From Agapanthus africanus (Eukaryota > Streptophyta > Magnoliopsida > Asparagales > Amaryllidaceae): DNA of 64,000 nucleotides. The position numbers and the translations under genes were made by a program. Positions within the stretch are counted from its first letter, which is position 1; each line of letters begins with the position of its first letter. A model generated the notes under the pieces. The model saw only the letters and a list, made by a program, of their open reading frames with translations, searched no databases and was not told the origin of the DNA. The stretch is taken from the NCBI GenBank assembly GCA_030015575.1, contig JASDDO010000014.1, positions 170,471,911-170,535,910 on the forward strand. The letters are read 5' to 3'. This document shows positions 11,652 to 22,435 of the stretch, in pieces.

Positions 11652-12015
11652 TAGATTACACGTGCGTAGCACATTTGCTCATAATTTTTGATCCCGGATG
11701 AATTATGAGGCCCATAATATATCAAATCGAAGGATTTTTTAAGACACTTTCGATACCATCAGAATTTAGCTGTTTATTATTCGGGAGTTTGTCAAAATAC
11801 AGCCCGGAAAATACTGGTTCGCATTTTCTTCCTTAGATTACATGTGCATAGTATATTTGCTCATAACTTTTGATCCCGGATAAATTAGGAGGCACATAAT
11901 ATATCAAATTGAAGGCTTTTTCGAGACTCTTTCGATATAATCAAAATTTAGCTGTTTAACATTTGGGAGTTTGTCAAAATACAGCCCGAAAAATACTGGT
12001 TCATATTTTCTTGAG
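11652..12015. repeat. 182-base tandem duplication in Tat 5' LTR
   Basis: Two copies, beginning at 11652 and 11834 with TTAGATTACA. Both contain TTTTGATCCCGGAT, AGGCCCATAATATATCAAAT (or AGGCACAT...), 'TTAGCTGTTTA' and 'GTTTGTCAAAATACAGCCCG'. They differ at many positions, so the duplication is not recent. It has no counterpart in the LTR at 45932. Confidence 0.85.
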
Positions 12016-12074
12016 CGTATCGCTGCCATTTGATACCTTGGGCTCTTTTGCGCAGAAATTTTTTGGCGTGAACA

Positions 12075-12836
12075 GCCGTCTTGACCAACCTATCGAATGG
12101 AAGACTTTCCGTGACACGCTCGATGCAAAGACTTTCCTAAGACTGCCTGCTTTGATATGGAATAGCAGTTCATACATCTGCAACAAGGTTCAATTTGGAC
12201 CAAATCAGTAGATGAGTATGATGCCGAGTTTACCATGCTCAGTCGATAAGATATATTCAATAATTCAATTTTTTCAATATATCACATACTGCACAGCTAA
12301 CGCAAGACCGTAACAGGTTTGTGGCCCATCTCATACCAACTTCTGAGATCAGAGCTAGAAGATTTCAGTAAGGGTTGGACCCAAAAATCCAAGCTGCATT
12401 AGCTACAGGGGATTTCCCAACCCATGATATGGCTTTGAAAGCTGCCCAAAGATATGAGGCAGTGGTGAAGAAGATGGGCAAACCTCAATCTGCCGGAGTG
12501 AAGCGTCCTGCCAACCATATGGCAGGAGAAGCTTCATCAGGACCACCATTTGTACCAAAGAGACCGGAAGTACCAATCAACAGGCCCAGTCCAGCCTTTT
12601 GTACCTACTGCAAGAGAGCTGGATATCTGATGAAAGATTGCCGACGAGCAAACGGTCTTTGCCTGATATGTGGATCATCCTCACATACCATAGGAACTTG
12701 CACACACAACCGAACTAATCCTAATTCCAAAGCTAGACCAGCTATCCAAGCTCCACCTACTCGGTTAGCTCTTCCTGCACCACCTCCACGTGGACCATCT
12801 TTACCTCGACAACCATCGATGTACCAGCATGCATGA
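12075..12836 (+). pseudogene. T1 chromovirus: gag part with zinc knuckle
   Basis: After the target duplication the T1 gag family resumes. The piece 12375-12836 has 'MDPKIQAAL', 'AAQRYEAV' and a cysteine-rich stretch with CTYCKRAGYLMKDC and 'CLICGSSSHTIGTC', resembling paired zinc knuckles of chromovirus gag proteins, the second having CX2CX4HX4C spacing. A Pro-rich tail follows. Fossil with several breaks; no protease, reverse transcriptase or integrase follows before the 3' LTR. Confidence 0.8.
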
Positions 12837-13055
12837 AGAAATATGCCGAGACGCCAGGCTTACTTTGGTGGCCGTAGAAGCTGAGACGGTTGGCCAGGGA
12901 ACCCTGGTAATTCTCTTCAACCTTTTCAAACTTTTGCATCACTTTGTAATTATTCATACACTATCAAGTACTTCTATCACCAAACTTTCCTTGAATATGT
13001 TATACTCTCTCCTTTTACAAATTTCGAGGACGAAATTTTTATAAGGAGGATAGAA
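12837..13055 (+). other. T1 internal 3' end with polypurine tract
   Basis: It ends TTTCGAGGACGAAATTTTTA followed by a purine-rich 'AAGGAGGATAGAA' just before the LTR. This is the usual pol end and polypurine tract of Tekay/Del elements; the same motif recurs before the T2 LTRs at 18121 and 25866. Upstream of it I recognise no pol domain. Confidence 0.75.
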
Positions 13056-14465
13056 TGTAACAACCCTAAACTTTCTGTACAATTTTTTTTCCAAAAATAC
13101 AGAAAGGGGTATTTGAGCCTAAGCATAAGTTATAAATTTGATTTGCTTATAAACAGCAAGAAGGAGCTTGTAGCTCATTGGTAAGACCTTGCACCGCTGA
13201 ACCAAAACACCAGAGTTCAAATCCCATCAGCCACATTATTTTTTTTAATTAGTTTTCTTTTTAATTTTTAGAAGCCCAAGAGCCTACACGTGCATAACTC
13301 ATAAAAATCAAAAGTCACATATAAAACAAACGAGCCCAGAAGGTAGACCAATCGATAGAGGACACATGGCAACAAGACCCGGCCTGACTCGGCCTAACTC
13401 GGCCGGCGACTCGGCCGAATCGGCCGGCGCCACCGGCCAAGTCATCACAAAATCCGAGTTGGTCTTCTTAACTTCTGTGCCTTTTGGTCTTCTTATAACT
13501 TCTGTATGGTTTAAATCCGCTGCACATTAACAGAGCCTTTTTAAAACCTCATTAATCTATTTTTAATACAATTTTAATACAATTTTCAATACATCTTTTC
13601 ATCTACCCTAACCCTAAAATTCTCCTATAAATACCCACACTCTTTTCTACATCCTCACTCCAAATCTCTGTCCAAAACTCTCAAGAAAATTCTAAGTTCA
13701 ATAGTGTGCAAGTGGAGTTAGCAAAGGGCGAAGCTCCGACGAACTTTCGACGACGACCTTAGGAGCTTCCAGCAACGAAACGACGTACCGACACCTCCTG
13801 CCCCTCCCTTTTCCACTTCTCTAATCAAAAAACCCATAAGTCCCTCCTTTCTCTTCTCTTTTCTAATCTAAAACTTGTATTTCTAAAACCCGACGGAAGC
13901 GGAGTTAATCCGACTTCCGATTCGGTTTTTCTTTAAAACTTCCACTTTTCTTAAAAACAACACTACCAAACTCTCACAACATGACTATTAATCACTAACA
14001 AAACATATTGAACAAGTTCCATTTCAAAAGAATGTATATTATAATTTTTATCGCAATTTTACAGAAAAATACCATATAGTTTAGTTTCGACATAAAAACA
14101 TCATTAACCTTGCTATACCTTTAGATAGTTCACGACGTAATGACCTACCTCCTCACACCACACATCTATATCATAGCACGATATCTTTTAGGAACCTAGA
14201 ATACGGAAATATGATTTTTACAAATAAATACCATAAACTACAAAACCTTTTTCTATAAGATGCGTATTTTTAACAAATCTTTGTAATGTGCCGCTACAAC
14301 CCATTTCGGGGAACCCGTTCGGGATGGTACGGATTATCGCACATCCTCGGACTTAGTAGTGCGAGATGCAGACCTCCGCAAGGAGCATATGGTCTCGAAA
14401 GATTTAAAAAATACAAATATCTTAAGAAAATGAGATTTCTACAAAAATAATAAATTAAAATTATT

Positions 14466-14500
<35 letters not shown>

Positions 14501-16227
14501 CATCATCAAAATATCTAATTTTTTGATATAATATAAATATTCCAACTTTTTTAAATCAAAAGAATCACTTTATATGAAAACACCATGCAATTCCATACTA
14601 GTTCAATTTTACAATTAAATACCATATGTTATGAAATTAGGTTTTATTCATTAGAAATGTCACATATATAAAATCTACATCTATGAAAACTCTAAAGACG
14701 ATAATTAAATACTTGAGGTGTATTTTGAAAATTATACAAAATTATTTTTACATAAAACCCCCTCAAGTTGTATAAATTACAATAAGGACCTTAGTAAATA
14801 TAGGTTTAAGCGGGACCAGTCTCTTGAGCCTCAGAGAGCCGGAGATATGGGTGCTTGCCTATTTAAGGTAGACAACTTAACAAACGGTGTTATCAACACA
14901 GTAATCGTCTTTGAAAAATACGCACATCCTGTCGTCCATGTGTAGCGGTTACCGATAACACCAAAACATAATTCATGATTCAATTTCTTTTCTAATTGTC
15001 TGACTCAGACTGAGTCTCAATTTATACAATCTGACTTGAATGGGATTCAAGTATAAAACTACATTACAATATGAATTTATGAATCCATATAATCAATCTG
15101 ACTTGAATGAGTTTCAAGTATATATAACAATTCAATATGAATCCATATATTCAATCTGTTCAATCTATACAATCTATATACCTAGACCGAACCGAACCAT
15201 GGATATATTCCATTTACATGATTATCCAGTACCTCCATTTCTATTTATACGATATCATGGTTTTGGCAAGTCATCCGTATATACAATCTATAATACAAGA
15301 CAATACAATAAAATACAATACTATCAGTACAATCATTACTATCAATAAAATAAATACACGGGGTGTTGGGGTAGTTCATGCGTGAATCCAACAAAATCTC
15401 AAGAGTCTCCCTAGATTATGAATCTATGTCTACTAACACAAGCAAGCTATCATGAGGGATCGTGTTTCCTTGCTCCTGGATTACAGCCTGTTGAGTTTGG
15501 AATATTTCAACACTAGGTTGAAGTCCCGTTACTAAAATTTGATTCGGGTCCGTGGTTCCCTAACCCTAGATTACAGCCTGTTGGGTTCGAGAACACTCTT
15601 AAGATTGGTTGACATTCACCCTTGAACTTACGTTAACAACAACGCTGACACTAAATTCAACATTATAACAATATAATACAAGTTTAAAAGCAACACTCTC
15701 TCTCTGCCTATTCTACTTATCCCTTATCTTTGGGACTTACCGAGCGACTGTTCGCTGACAACATTCCTTCTCTTTCTTCTTTGGAATGTTGTCAAGTGGA
15801 TCAGACCTTCAAGAGATCGAGCCCACCAGCGAGGATTTGGACCAGCTAGTTTTCGACCCGGAGCTCTAAATACTTGTACATTTTATTTCAGTACTTTCCA
15901 TTTCTGTTAACCTTCAGGAGATCGAGCCCACCAGCGAGGATTTGGACCAGCTAGTTTTCAACCCGGAGCTCTAAATACTTGTACATTTCATTTCAGTACT
16001 TTCCATTTCTGTTATGCCACTGTTTAGGCATTGCTTTCCCTTCCATGTATTTACTTTCAAATGCATTGTACAAAAGAATGTTAATAAATAAAGTTGTTGT
16101 TCATTACATTTTTCTCTTGTATATATTTCTTTATATTGCTTAGTTACGCTTAGCGTATTTACTCCTGAGTAAATACGTAGCAGCCAGTCGCGCCCTCTTC
16201 CCGTACACCGGGAAGCGGGGCATGACA
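13056..16227 (+). repeat. 3' LTR of T1 chromovirus
   Basis: A 3.17-kb LTR from TGTAACAACCC to GCGGGGCATGACA. It matches the LTR at 27697-30390 in order: a tRNA-like stretch near 13171, 'CTATAAATACC' near 13625 (TATA-like), 'AACCCGTTCGGGATGG' near 14305, 'TTTAAGCGGGACCA' near 14802, 'GGGACTTACCGAGCG' near 15729, and 'TTACGCTTAGCGT' near 16144. A run of (AT)n sits near 14468. A 70-base piece near 15800 ('GAGATCGAGCCCACCAGCG') is duplicated at 15917. AT-rich ORFs 14718-15385 are spurious. AAAAG at 16228 would be the right target duplication. Confidence 0.85.
13171..13225 (+). promoter_or_regulatory. tRNA-like A-box and B-box in T1 LTR
   Basis: TAGCTCATTGG (13171-13181) fits the pol III A-box, and GAGTTCAAATCCC (13213-13225) fits the B-box, with 31 bases between them. 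The other T1 LTR has TAGCTCACTGG and TGTTCGAATCCC at the same place (27814, 27858). It is not a tRNA gene because the arms do not pair into a full cloverleaf. The pair may be a relic of a tRNA or SINE. Confidence 0.5.
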
Positions 16228-18155
16228 AAAAGGTTTGGGTTGCGTATTGATGCAGCATGGTTGAGTGGTGCCTTACACCTCTCGTCAGCTGAGAACTCAT
16301 GAGAAGAACTACCCTACGCATGACCTGGAGTTAGCGGCCGTCGTGTTCGCCTTAAAGATTTGGAGGCACTACTTGCTAGGCGAAAGAGTGGAAGTGTACA
16401 CGGATCACAAGAGCTTGAAATATGTGTTCACACAGAAGGAGCTTAATATGAGGCAGCGCATATGGTCGGAGTTGATGGCAGACTACGACATTGATCTGCA
16501 GTATCACCCGGGGATGGTGAACGTTGTTCCTGATGCTCTCAGTCACAGGCCGTCAGCTGCGTTGCTGACTTGTCATAAAGGGATTCTCGATGACCTTCGT
16601 AGACTCGAGTTGGAGGTAGTTACACCGGGTGTGCCCGGACAGCTCTGGCAGTTGCAGGTTCAATTGTCGCTTATAGACTGCATCAAAGCTGCACAGGTTG
16701 GAGACCCTCAGCTGCTGAAGTTCAGGGGGTTAGTCGAGGCTGGTTTGAAGACAGATTTGCGGATTCATGAAGATGGCTCTCTGAGATTTGGCAGTCGGCT
16801 GTGTGTTCCAAAGGGGGTATTCGAGATGAAGTTCTAGCTGAGGCACACAGCTCTGCTTACTCGGTGCACCTAGGTGGCACTAAGATGTACATAAACCTGA
16901 GGCAGCACGTCTGGTGGAACGGAATGAAGAGGGAGATTGCTCGCTTTGTCTCCAAGTGTCTGGTATGCCAACAGGTGAAAGTCGAGCATCAGAGAGTAGC
17001 TGGGTTGCTGCAACCACTTCCAGTGCCAGAGTGGAAACGGGAGCATATCACCATGGATTTTATGATGGCACTACCACGAAGTCCAAGGGGCAACAATGCC
17101 GTCTGGGTTATTGTCGATCATCTTATGAAGGCAGCGCATTTCTTACCCTTCCAAGTTGGACAATCGATGGAGTGGCTCATGGAAAAATATATGCAGGAGA
17201 TTGTGAGACTGCACGGGGTGCTCGTTAGTATCGTGTCTGATCGAGACACCAGGTTCATCTCCCATTTTTGGAAGAGCCTGCAGGAGAGTTTGGGCACGCG
17301 ACTCAAGTTCAGCACGACCTATCATCTACAGACAGATGGGCAATCTGAGCATTCTATCCAGACGCTCGAGGATATGCTGAGGGCATGCATGCTTGACTTT
17401 CAGTGTTCTTAGGAGGATCACCTCCATCTGGTAGAGTTTTCATATAACAATAGCTACCATGCTAGCATCCAGATGGCACCGTTCGAGGCTCTGTATGGGC
17501 AAAAGTGTCGATTCCCTTTATGTTAGGACGACGTGGGTGAACGCAGGTTGTTGGGCCCTGAGCTGATAGTGCAGACAGTGAGCAAAGTTCAGATGATCAG
17601 GCAACGAATCAAGGCGGCTCAGGACCGACAGATGAGTTGGGCAGATGCCAGCAGAAGATTGTTAGAGTTTAGTATTGGTGACCACGTGTTTATGAAGATA
17701 TCACCTACTCGGGGAGTGATCAGGTTTGGTAGTCGCGGGAAACTCAGTCCCCAATTCATCGGACATTTTGAGGTGCTAGAGCGAGTAGGAGAGGTGGCTT
17801 ATCGACTAGCCTTGCCTCCATCGCTAGCTGGTGTGCACAATACATTCTATGTTTCTTAGTTGAGGTGCTACGTTCGGGATGACAGCCATATCGTGGACCA
17901 TTCGGAGTTAACATTGGGCACTGATCTGTCTTACAAGGAGCAGCCTACCACTATTCTCGATCGTCGGGAAAAAATGCTGAAGAACAAAGTCATTCCCCTA
18001 GTTCGAGTTTCTTGGGGCGGTCGTTCTCAAGGGGAGTCTACCTGGGAACGCGAAGAAGACATATGTGCACGTTTTCCACATCTGTTTGTGTAGTGTTGTT
18101 ATTCCGTTGTTTCTGTTTTAATTTCGAGGACGAAATTTTTGTAAGGAGGGTATGA
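16228..18155 (+). pseudogene. T2 chromovirus pol end: RNase H, integrase, chromodomain
   Basis: In order: RNase H end 16265-16560 ('[21 protein letters not shown]', '[20 protein letters not shown]', '[11 protein letters not shown]'); integrase zinc-binding part 16840-17000 (H...H...CLVCQQVK); integrase core 17040-17400 ('HITMDFMMALPRS', 'VSDRDTRFISHFW', 'TDGQSEHSIQTLEDMLR'), supplying the DDE residues; integrase C-terminal part 17533-17859; and a chromodomain-like end 17860-18093 ('YKEQPTTILDRREKML', 'VSWGGRSQGESTWEREEDI'). The upstream half is absent here because the T1 LTR abuts it at 16227. Tekay/Del type. Broken, a handful of breaks. A polypurine tract (GTAAGGAGGG) precedes the LTR. Confidence 0.9.
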
Positions 18156-21100
18156 TGTAAATACCCAGTTTCCGTATATAAAATTTTTCCATATTTTTCC
18201 AGATTTTATTCCAATTTTTTTTCAATTTTACATATATATATATATATTTATATATTTATATTAAATTTTAATTATTCCTAATCTAACCCAATATCCCCAA
18301 CCCGACCCATGCTCACCATATTTATATTAAATTTCCCTCTTCTCACGCTCGCCACGACGATCGCGTCCACGTCCACAAGACCTGCGCCCATCGCCAACAA
18401 ACTCACCATGATCCCCTCCACCAAATCCCCTCGACTCCAACGGCTCCCCCTCCCTTGTCCATGCCGCGAGACCCGCTCCCCCACGTCCTCACCTCACCTA
18501 CGACGATGACCGAGCCCCTCTCCCTTCCTTTCCAGTTTGCTCCTCCCCCCTCATTATTATCCTCTCCTTTCCCTCTGCAACCCCATCTCCTCTTTCAACA
18601 CCCACTGCCAACACTCTAACTCGCCGCAGCCACCCACCAACCCCTACACCTTGCCGACGAGCCCCGACCACCTCACCATCGTCGACCCCCATCACTTCCA
18701 CCATCAACCCATCCCCATCACCACCTTTCCTCCACCGCCGACTCCCCACTAGGCGACCACCGACACCCTCGGGCTCCTAAGTCGACCCCGGTTCCTCCTC
18801 CTGCACCGAGCGTGATCCCGTCGACCAACACCCGCAAGACCCAACTCCGGCACCACCCTCTGCGTATCGAGCTTCCTCGGACACGAGGCGATCACCTCTG
18901 CTCCACCATCATCGGAGCCAGCCCCCTCCTCACCTCCACGACATCGAGCCCAATCCCCAGCGCAACTCTAAGCTCCTAACCCCCGAGCTGCCTGAGCTCA
19001 CCGCCGGCAAACCCTCTGCACACGACGCCTCTGTGCCACAGCACCCGTGCCACCACTGCAGGCCACTGCCGTGCCGTCGCTGATGAGCCCGGCCGCACTC
19101 GAGCTCGTCACTGTCGTCGTGACCGTTGCCACCGCCATCGTCGCCGTCGCTGTGCCGCCACCGTCTCCAGGCAAGAGAAAACTTTTCTCTTGTTTTTCAT
19201 GCTACCTTAATACCTAGGCTCGATACACATGTTAGATTAATTTGTTATACAGTAGTGTAGATATATGTTTTTCGGCCGATTACCAAATGCTACTCTAATA
19301 TTTGGTACGAACTATAATCTAAAACATATCTCGTTGTGGCGGAACCTGTGATAGTTAGTCCCCTTTATTGATTACGAATACCGCGTAGGAATTTGGGTAC
19401 AAAATACTGTGTTTCAATCATGTAAAGTTACCCCAAAAAGGCGACACAAGATTTGAACCTTACCGCGCATGCTAACTTGTTAAAATCTTTATAAACAAAA
19501 TACAGTTTGGAACGTAACGTTCTACGGCTCATATAGAAGCTGACTCGATAACCTACAACTACCCATAGTTATTTTCTTGACAATTTTAGATCACTGTAAT
19601 GATACATGGTTGTGAAAGCGGCACTAGACTGCAGTCCGGGGCAGCGTTTCGATTTGGATACCAGACTTTGAACACCTGTGCACCCCCGCTTTAGACTTAA
19701 AATGCATGGAGAACCATATGAATACATAGATAATTTAATTATCTAACACCTGAATCCGGTCCCTTTCTGTTTCACTATCGTTTGATATTTAATTTTAATT
19801 TTAGCGTACCGATGTGTTCTGCAGTTTCTGCAGTGACCTCTCTTACACAGCTACATTAAAAAGGACATAACTTCTAATACAGAAATGCTATTGATAATCC
19901 GTTTGATGCGTTGGAAACCTAACAGATATAACTAGATTTTATTCAACTGTTGCAACACCTGAATCTGAACATAATTGCTGGTAAAACGCGTGTGAATTTG
20001 GATTTCCAGTTCTGAAACTGGAATTCCAGCAATCGATTGCTATCTTAAAATGATGATATTTCTCTAACCGGAATTCCGTTTGACATGAAATTAATTTTAC
20101 TGCTTAGATTATCAAGTGTTCTTCGTACACCTTTTATATTATTTTGGTCGATTCTGTGCGTGTGATTTATCGTAAATTTTGCAAGTTATATGGCATTTGT
20201 CGTCACAAAATAGTGAATATCTGTTCAATGCATTTCTACCTATTTTCATGTTTTCTTTATACTTGCTGCATAGTTGTAACATTTCAAAAAATAAAATATT
20301 ATTTTTGAGGAATTTTTATAATTTAATATTAATTTTAAATGAATATTTTAATATTTCGGTATAATTAAATACCGATAAATTGGGAAAAATTTGGAAAATT
20401 ATAGAATTACTAAAAAGAGGGTGTTTTATGTGAATTATGCAAATTTTAAGTTTTTATGATTTATTTGACACTATTTTAGTGCTAATCGCGGTTAAATATC
20501 GCTAATCGCGCATTAAGCTTATTTTTTGCAAAACGTGCACCATATCATTTTTTTTCACTTGTGTTATATTTTTTCTCCTATCATGTGTTTTCCTTTCTCA
20601 TGTATAATTTTGTTTTGTTTAGAATAGAAAAGAAAAGGAAAGAAAATGAAAGAAAAGAAAGTGAATAAAGAAAGAGAGGCTTGGGGCATTTATTAGGCAT
20701 GGGGGGAGGCTTGACTTTGGCTCTCTCTCTCTCTCCCCTCACTTCCCTCCATCTCCAGCAGCAGCCCCATCTCCAGCAGAAATTCCTCCCCTTTCATCCC
20801 CTCTTCACCATCACATGCCACCTCAAAACAACACCGAAACCTCATCCCCTCTTCACAAACCTTGTGCACAAGCTCGCAAGCTACGTTGTGGACCAAGAAA
20901 AATCACATTTTGGTGTTGTAGGGGATTCTTGGGTATTTAAATGAGGTAATCTTTCCATCTTTAAGGTAGAATTTCCATTCCCTTAGCATCCATGTTAGTT
21001 TAGAACCGATATTGTGTGGTTTTGGTGAACTTTGGAAATTCCAAGTTAGGGTTTAGGGTTTTAATTGATTTCAAAGGTGAATTGAGGTGTAATTAGGGAC

Positions 21101-22398
21101 TATAACCCCTGTTGTGATATTACATTGGACTAAACCAGAAACAAGAAACCCAGAATACGGATTTAGAAACCGATATCGGAAGAATTGAGGAATCTGTGAG
21201 GGTTATATGGAATCTGCTATCATCTCGAGACTCTGAAAATTATTTTGTGAACACATAGAGATGTGCAAGCACCCAGAAAGCTAACCCCAAAACCCCAGAC
21301 CCTATCTCCTCTTTTTGGCCGCAGATTTAATCTGTTTGGCCGCAATTTGCGGCCTGGGTCCCACCATTTTGGTTCGTTTTGGTTCTGTAGCTCCTACATC
21401 TATAAATTAGACTCTTGGCATATGGAAAATTGTCCAATTTGACCTAGGGTGAAATCTGGGACCATTTTCTATAGTTGCTGTTTTTGATTCGTGTTTTCGT
21501 ATTGCGTATTTTAAATTCTGGATTTGCGTATTGTGTTTTACCTCGATCATTTGATGTTTGTACGACGAGATCGAGGGTCGTTTGATGGTTTTGAAAGCGT
21601 AGTCTATAGGTTCTAACCTATAGGCATTAGCGTGTCGTTTTGGGTATTCCCGATGTGATTTTAATATGCATTCCGATTTTGTTATCTATGTAGGTACCTT
21701 CACGTGGGTTTCAGACAATGAATAAGATGAAGGCGACATCGACACCGACACGTAGGATCAAGGTGAGTAGATTATATCTACGGGGGATGTCGGGTGGATG
21801 GCGTATAGCACCCCCGCAGTTCGATGTCTAGTATAATATATATACTATATATATGATAGCTTATGTGTGAAATGGTTATTCAGGACATGATTAGGTGTAC
21901 TAGGGATAGAATAAGGTTTAGATGTAAACTAGTATAGTTTCCTAGATGCGAACCCTAGATAGGTTACACTCATATGCACACACATGCTTATTGCTATACA
22001 TATACCTACATGATGAGGATAATGGAAGATATTTGGAGACGAGTCGATGATATTGGGCGTAGTGCCATGAGATCGGTGATATGATGTGATTCGTATTTGG
22101 GATGCGATAGGTGATTTTAGCGGGCCTTTAGACGTGTGTTTCACACACGCACTTATACTTATATAGATGGTATCGATTTGTACTAGACTTAGATCAGTAC
22201 CCCAGATCATGTGACATGATGATAAGGATACCTGATATTTGATGAGAGGATTGTGATATTAACCCGTACCCAGCTTTTGGGATGCCGTACGATGACTTAC
22301 CGTATGAGCTTCATATTGATGATAGATCCGCACTCCTGACTCGAGGATGTCATATGATATTGTATCGTACGCGGTACCTTTGAGGCGGGATCACCGAC

Positions 22399-22435
<37 letters not shown>

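Larger units (their letters stand above)
2976..12074 (-). mobile_element. Tat copy 1: Tat-lineage Ty3/gypsy element nested in T1 gag
   Basis: The borders are TGTTCTCC at 2976 and GGCGTGAACA at 12074, flanked by a perfect 5-base target duplication GCCGT (2971-2975 and 12075-12079). The element lies on the minus strand: 5' LTR 9405-12074, primer site 9382-9399, reduced gag/leader region about 8400-9380, reverse transcriptase about 7698-8400, archaeal-type RNase H about 4161-4925, and part of the 3' LTR 2976-4160. An LTR of another family lies inside (4926-7697). The element is clearly broken and reduced, with many breaks, and has no visible integrase. The intact duplication and the return of T1 gag beyond it fix this as one insertion. 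Confidence 0.85.
9405..12074 (-). repeat. 5' LTR of Tat copy 1
   Basis: A 2670-base LTR from TGTTCTCC to GGCGTGAACA. Parts from left to right in window order are: a block shared with 2976 and 45932; the 22-base dyad array (10014-10282); three GC-rich repeats built on 'GCGCACACGTGAGGAGCACG' near 10617, 10690 and 10770; a run of small hairpins (10940-11340); a partial second copy of the 'GGGACCC..CACCTCTC' block (11448-11540, first copy near 10294); and a 182-base tandem duplication (11652-12015). ORFs inside are spurious. Confidence 0.85.

Noticed and set aside
18278-18752. ORFs of 66-83 codons on both strands, and their twins at 26045-26593
   Set aside because: C-rich LTR DNA; frames differ between the copies, so no coding constraint is apparent.
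20681-20944. ORF of 87 codons in the 4.4-kb solo LTR
   Set aside because: Begins in CT-rich DNA, carries no domain, and lies inside a solo LTR; a chance frame is the simpler reading.
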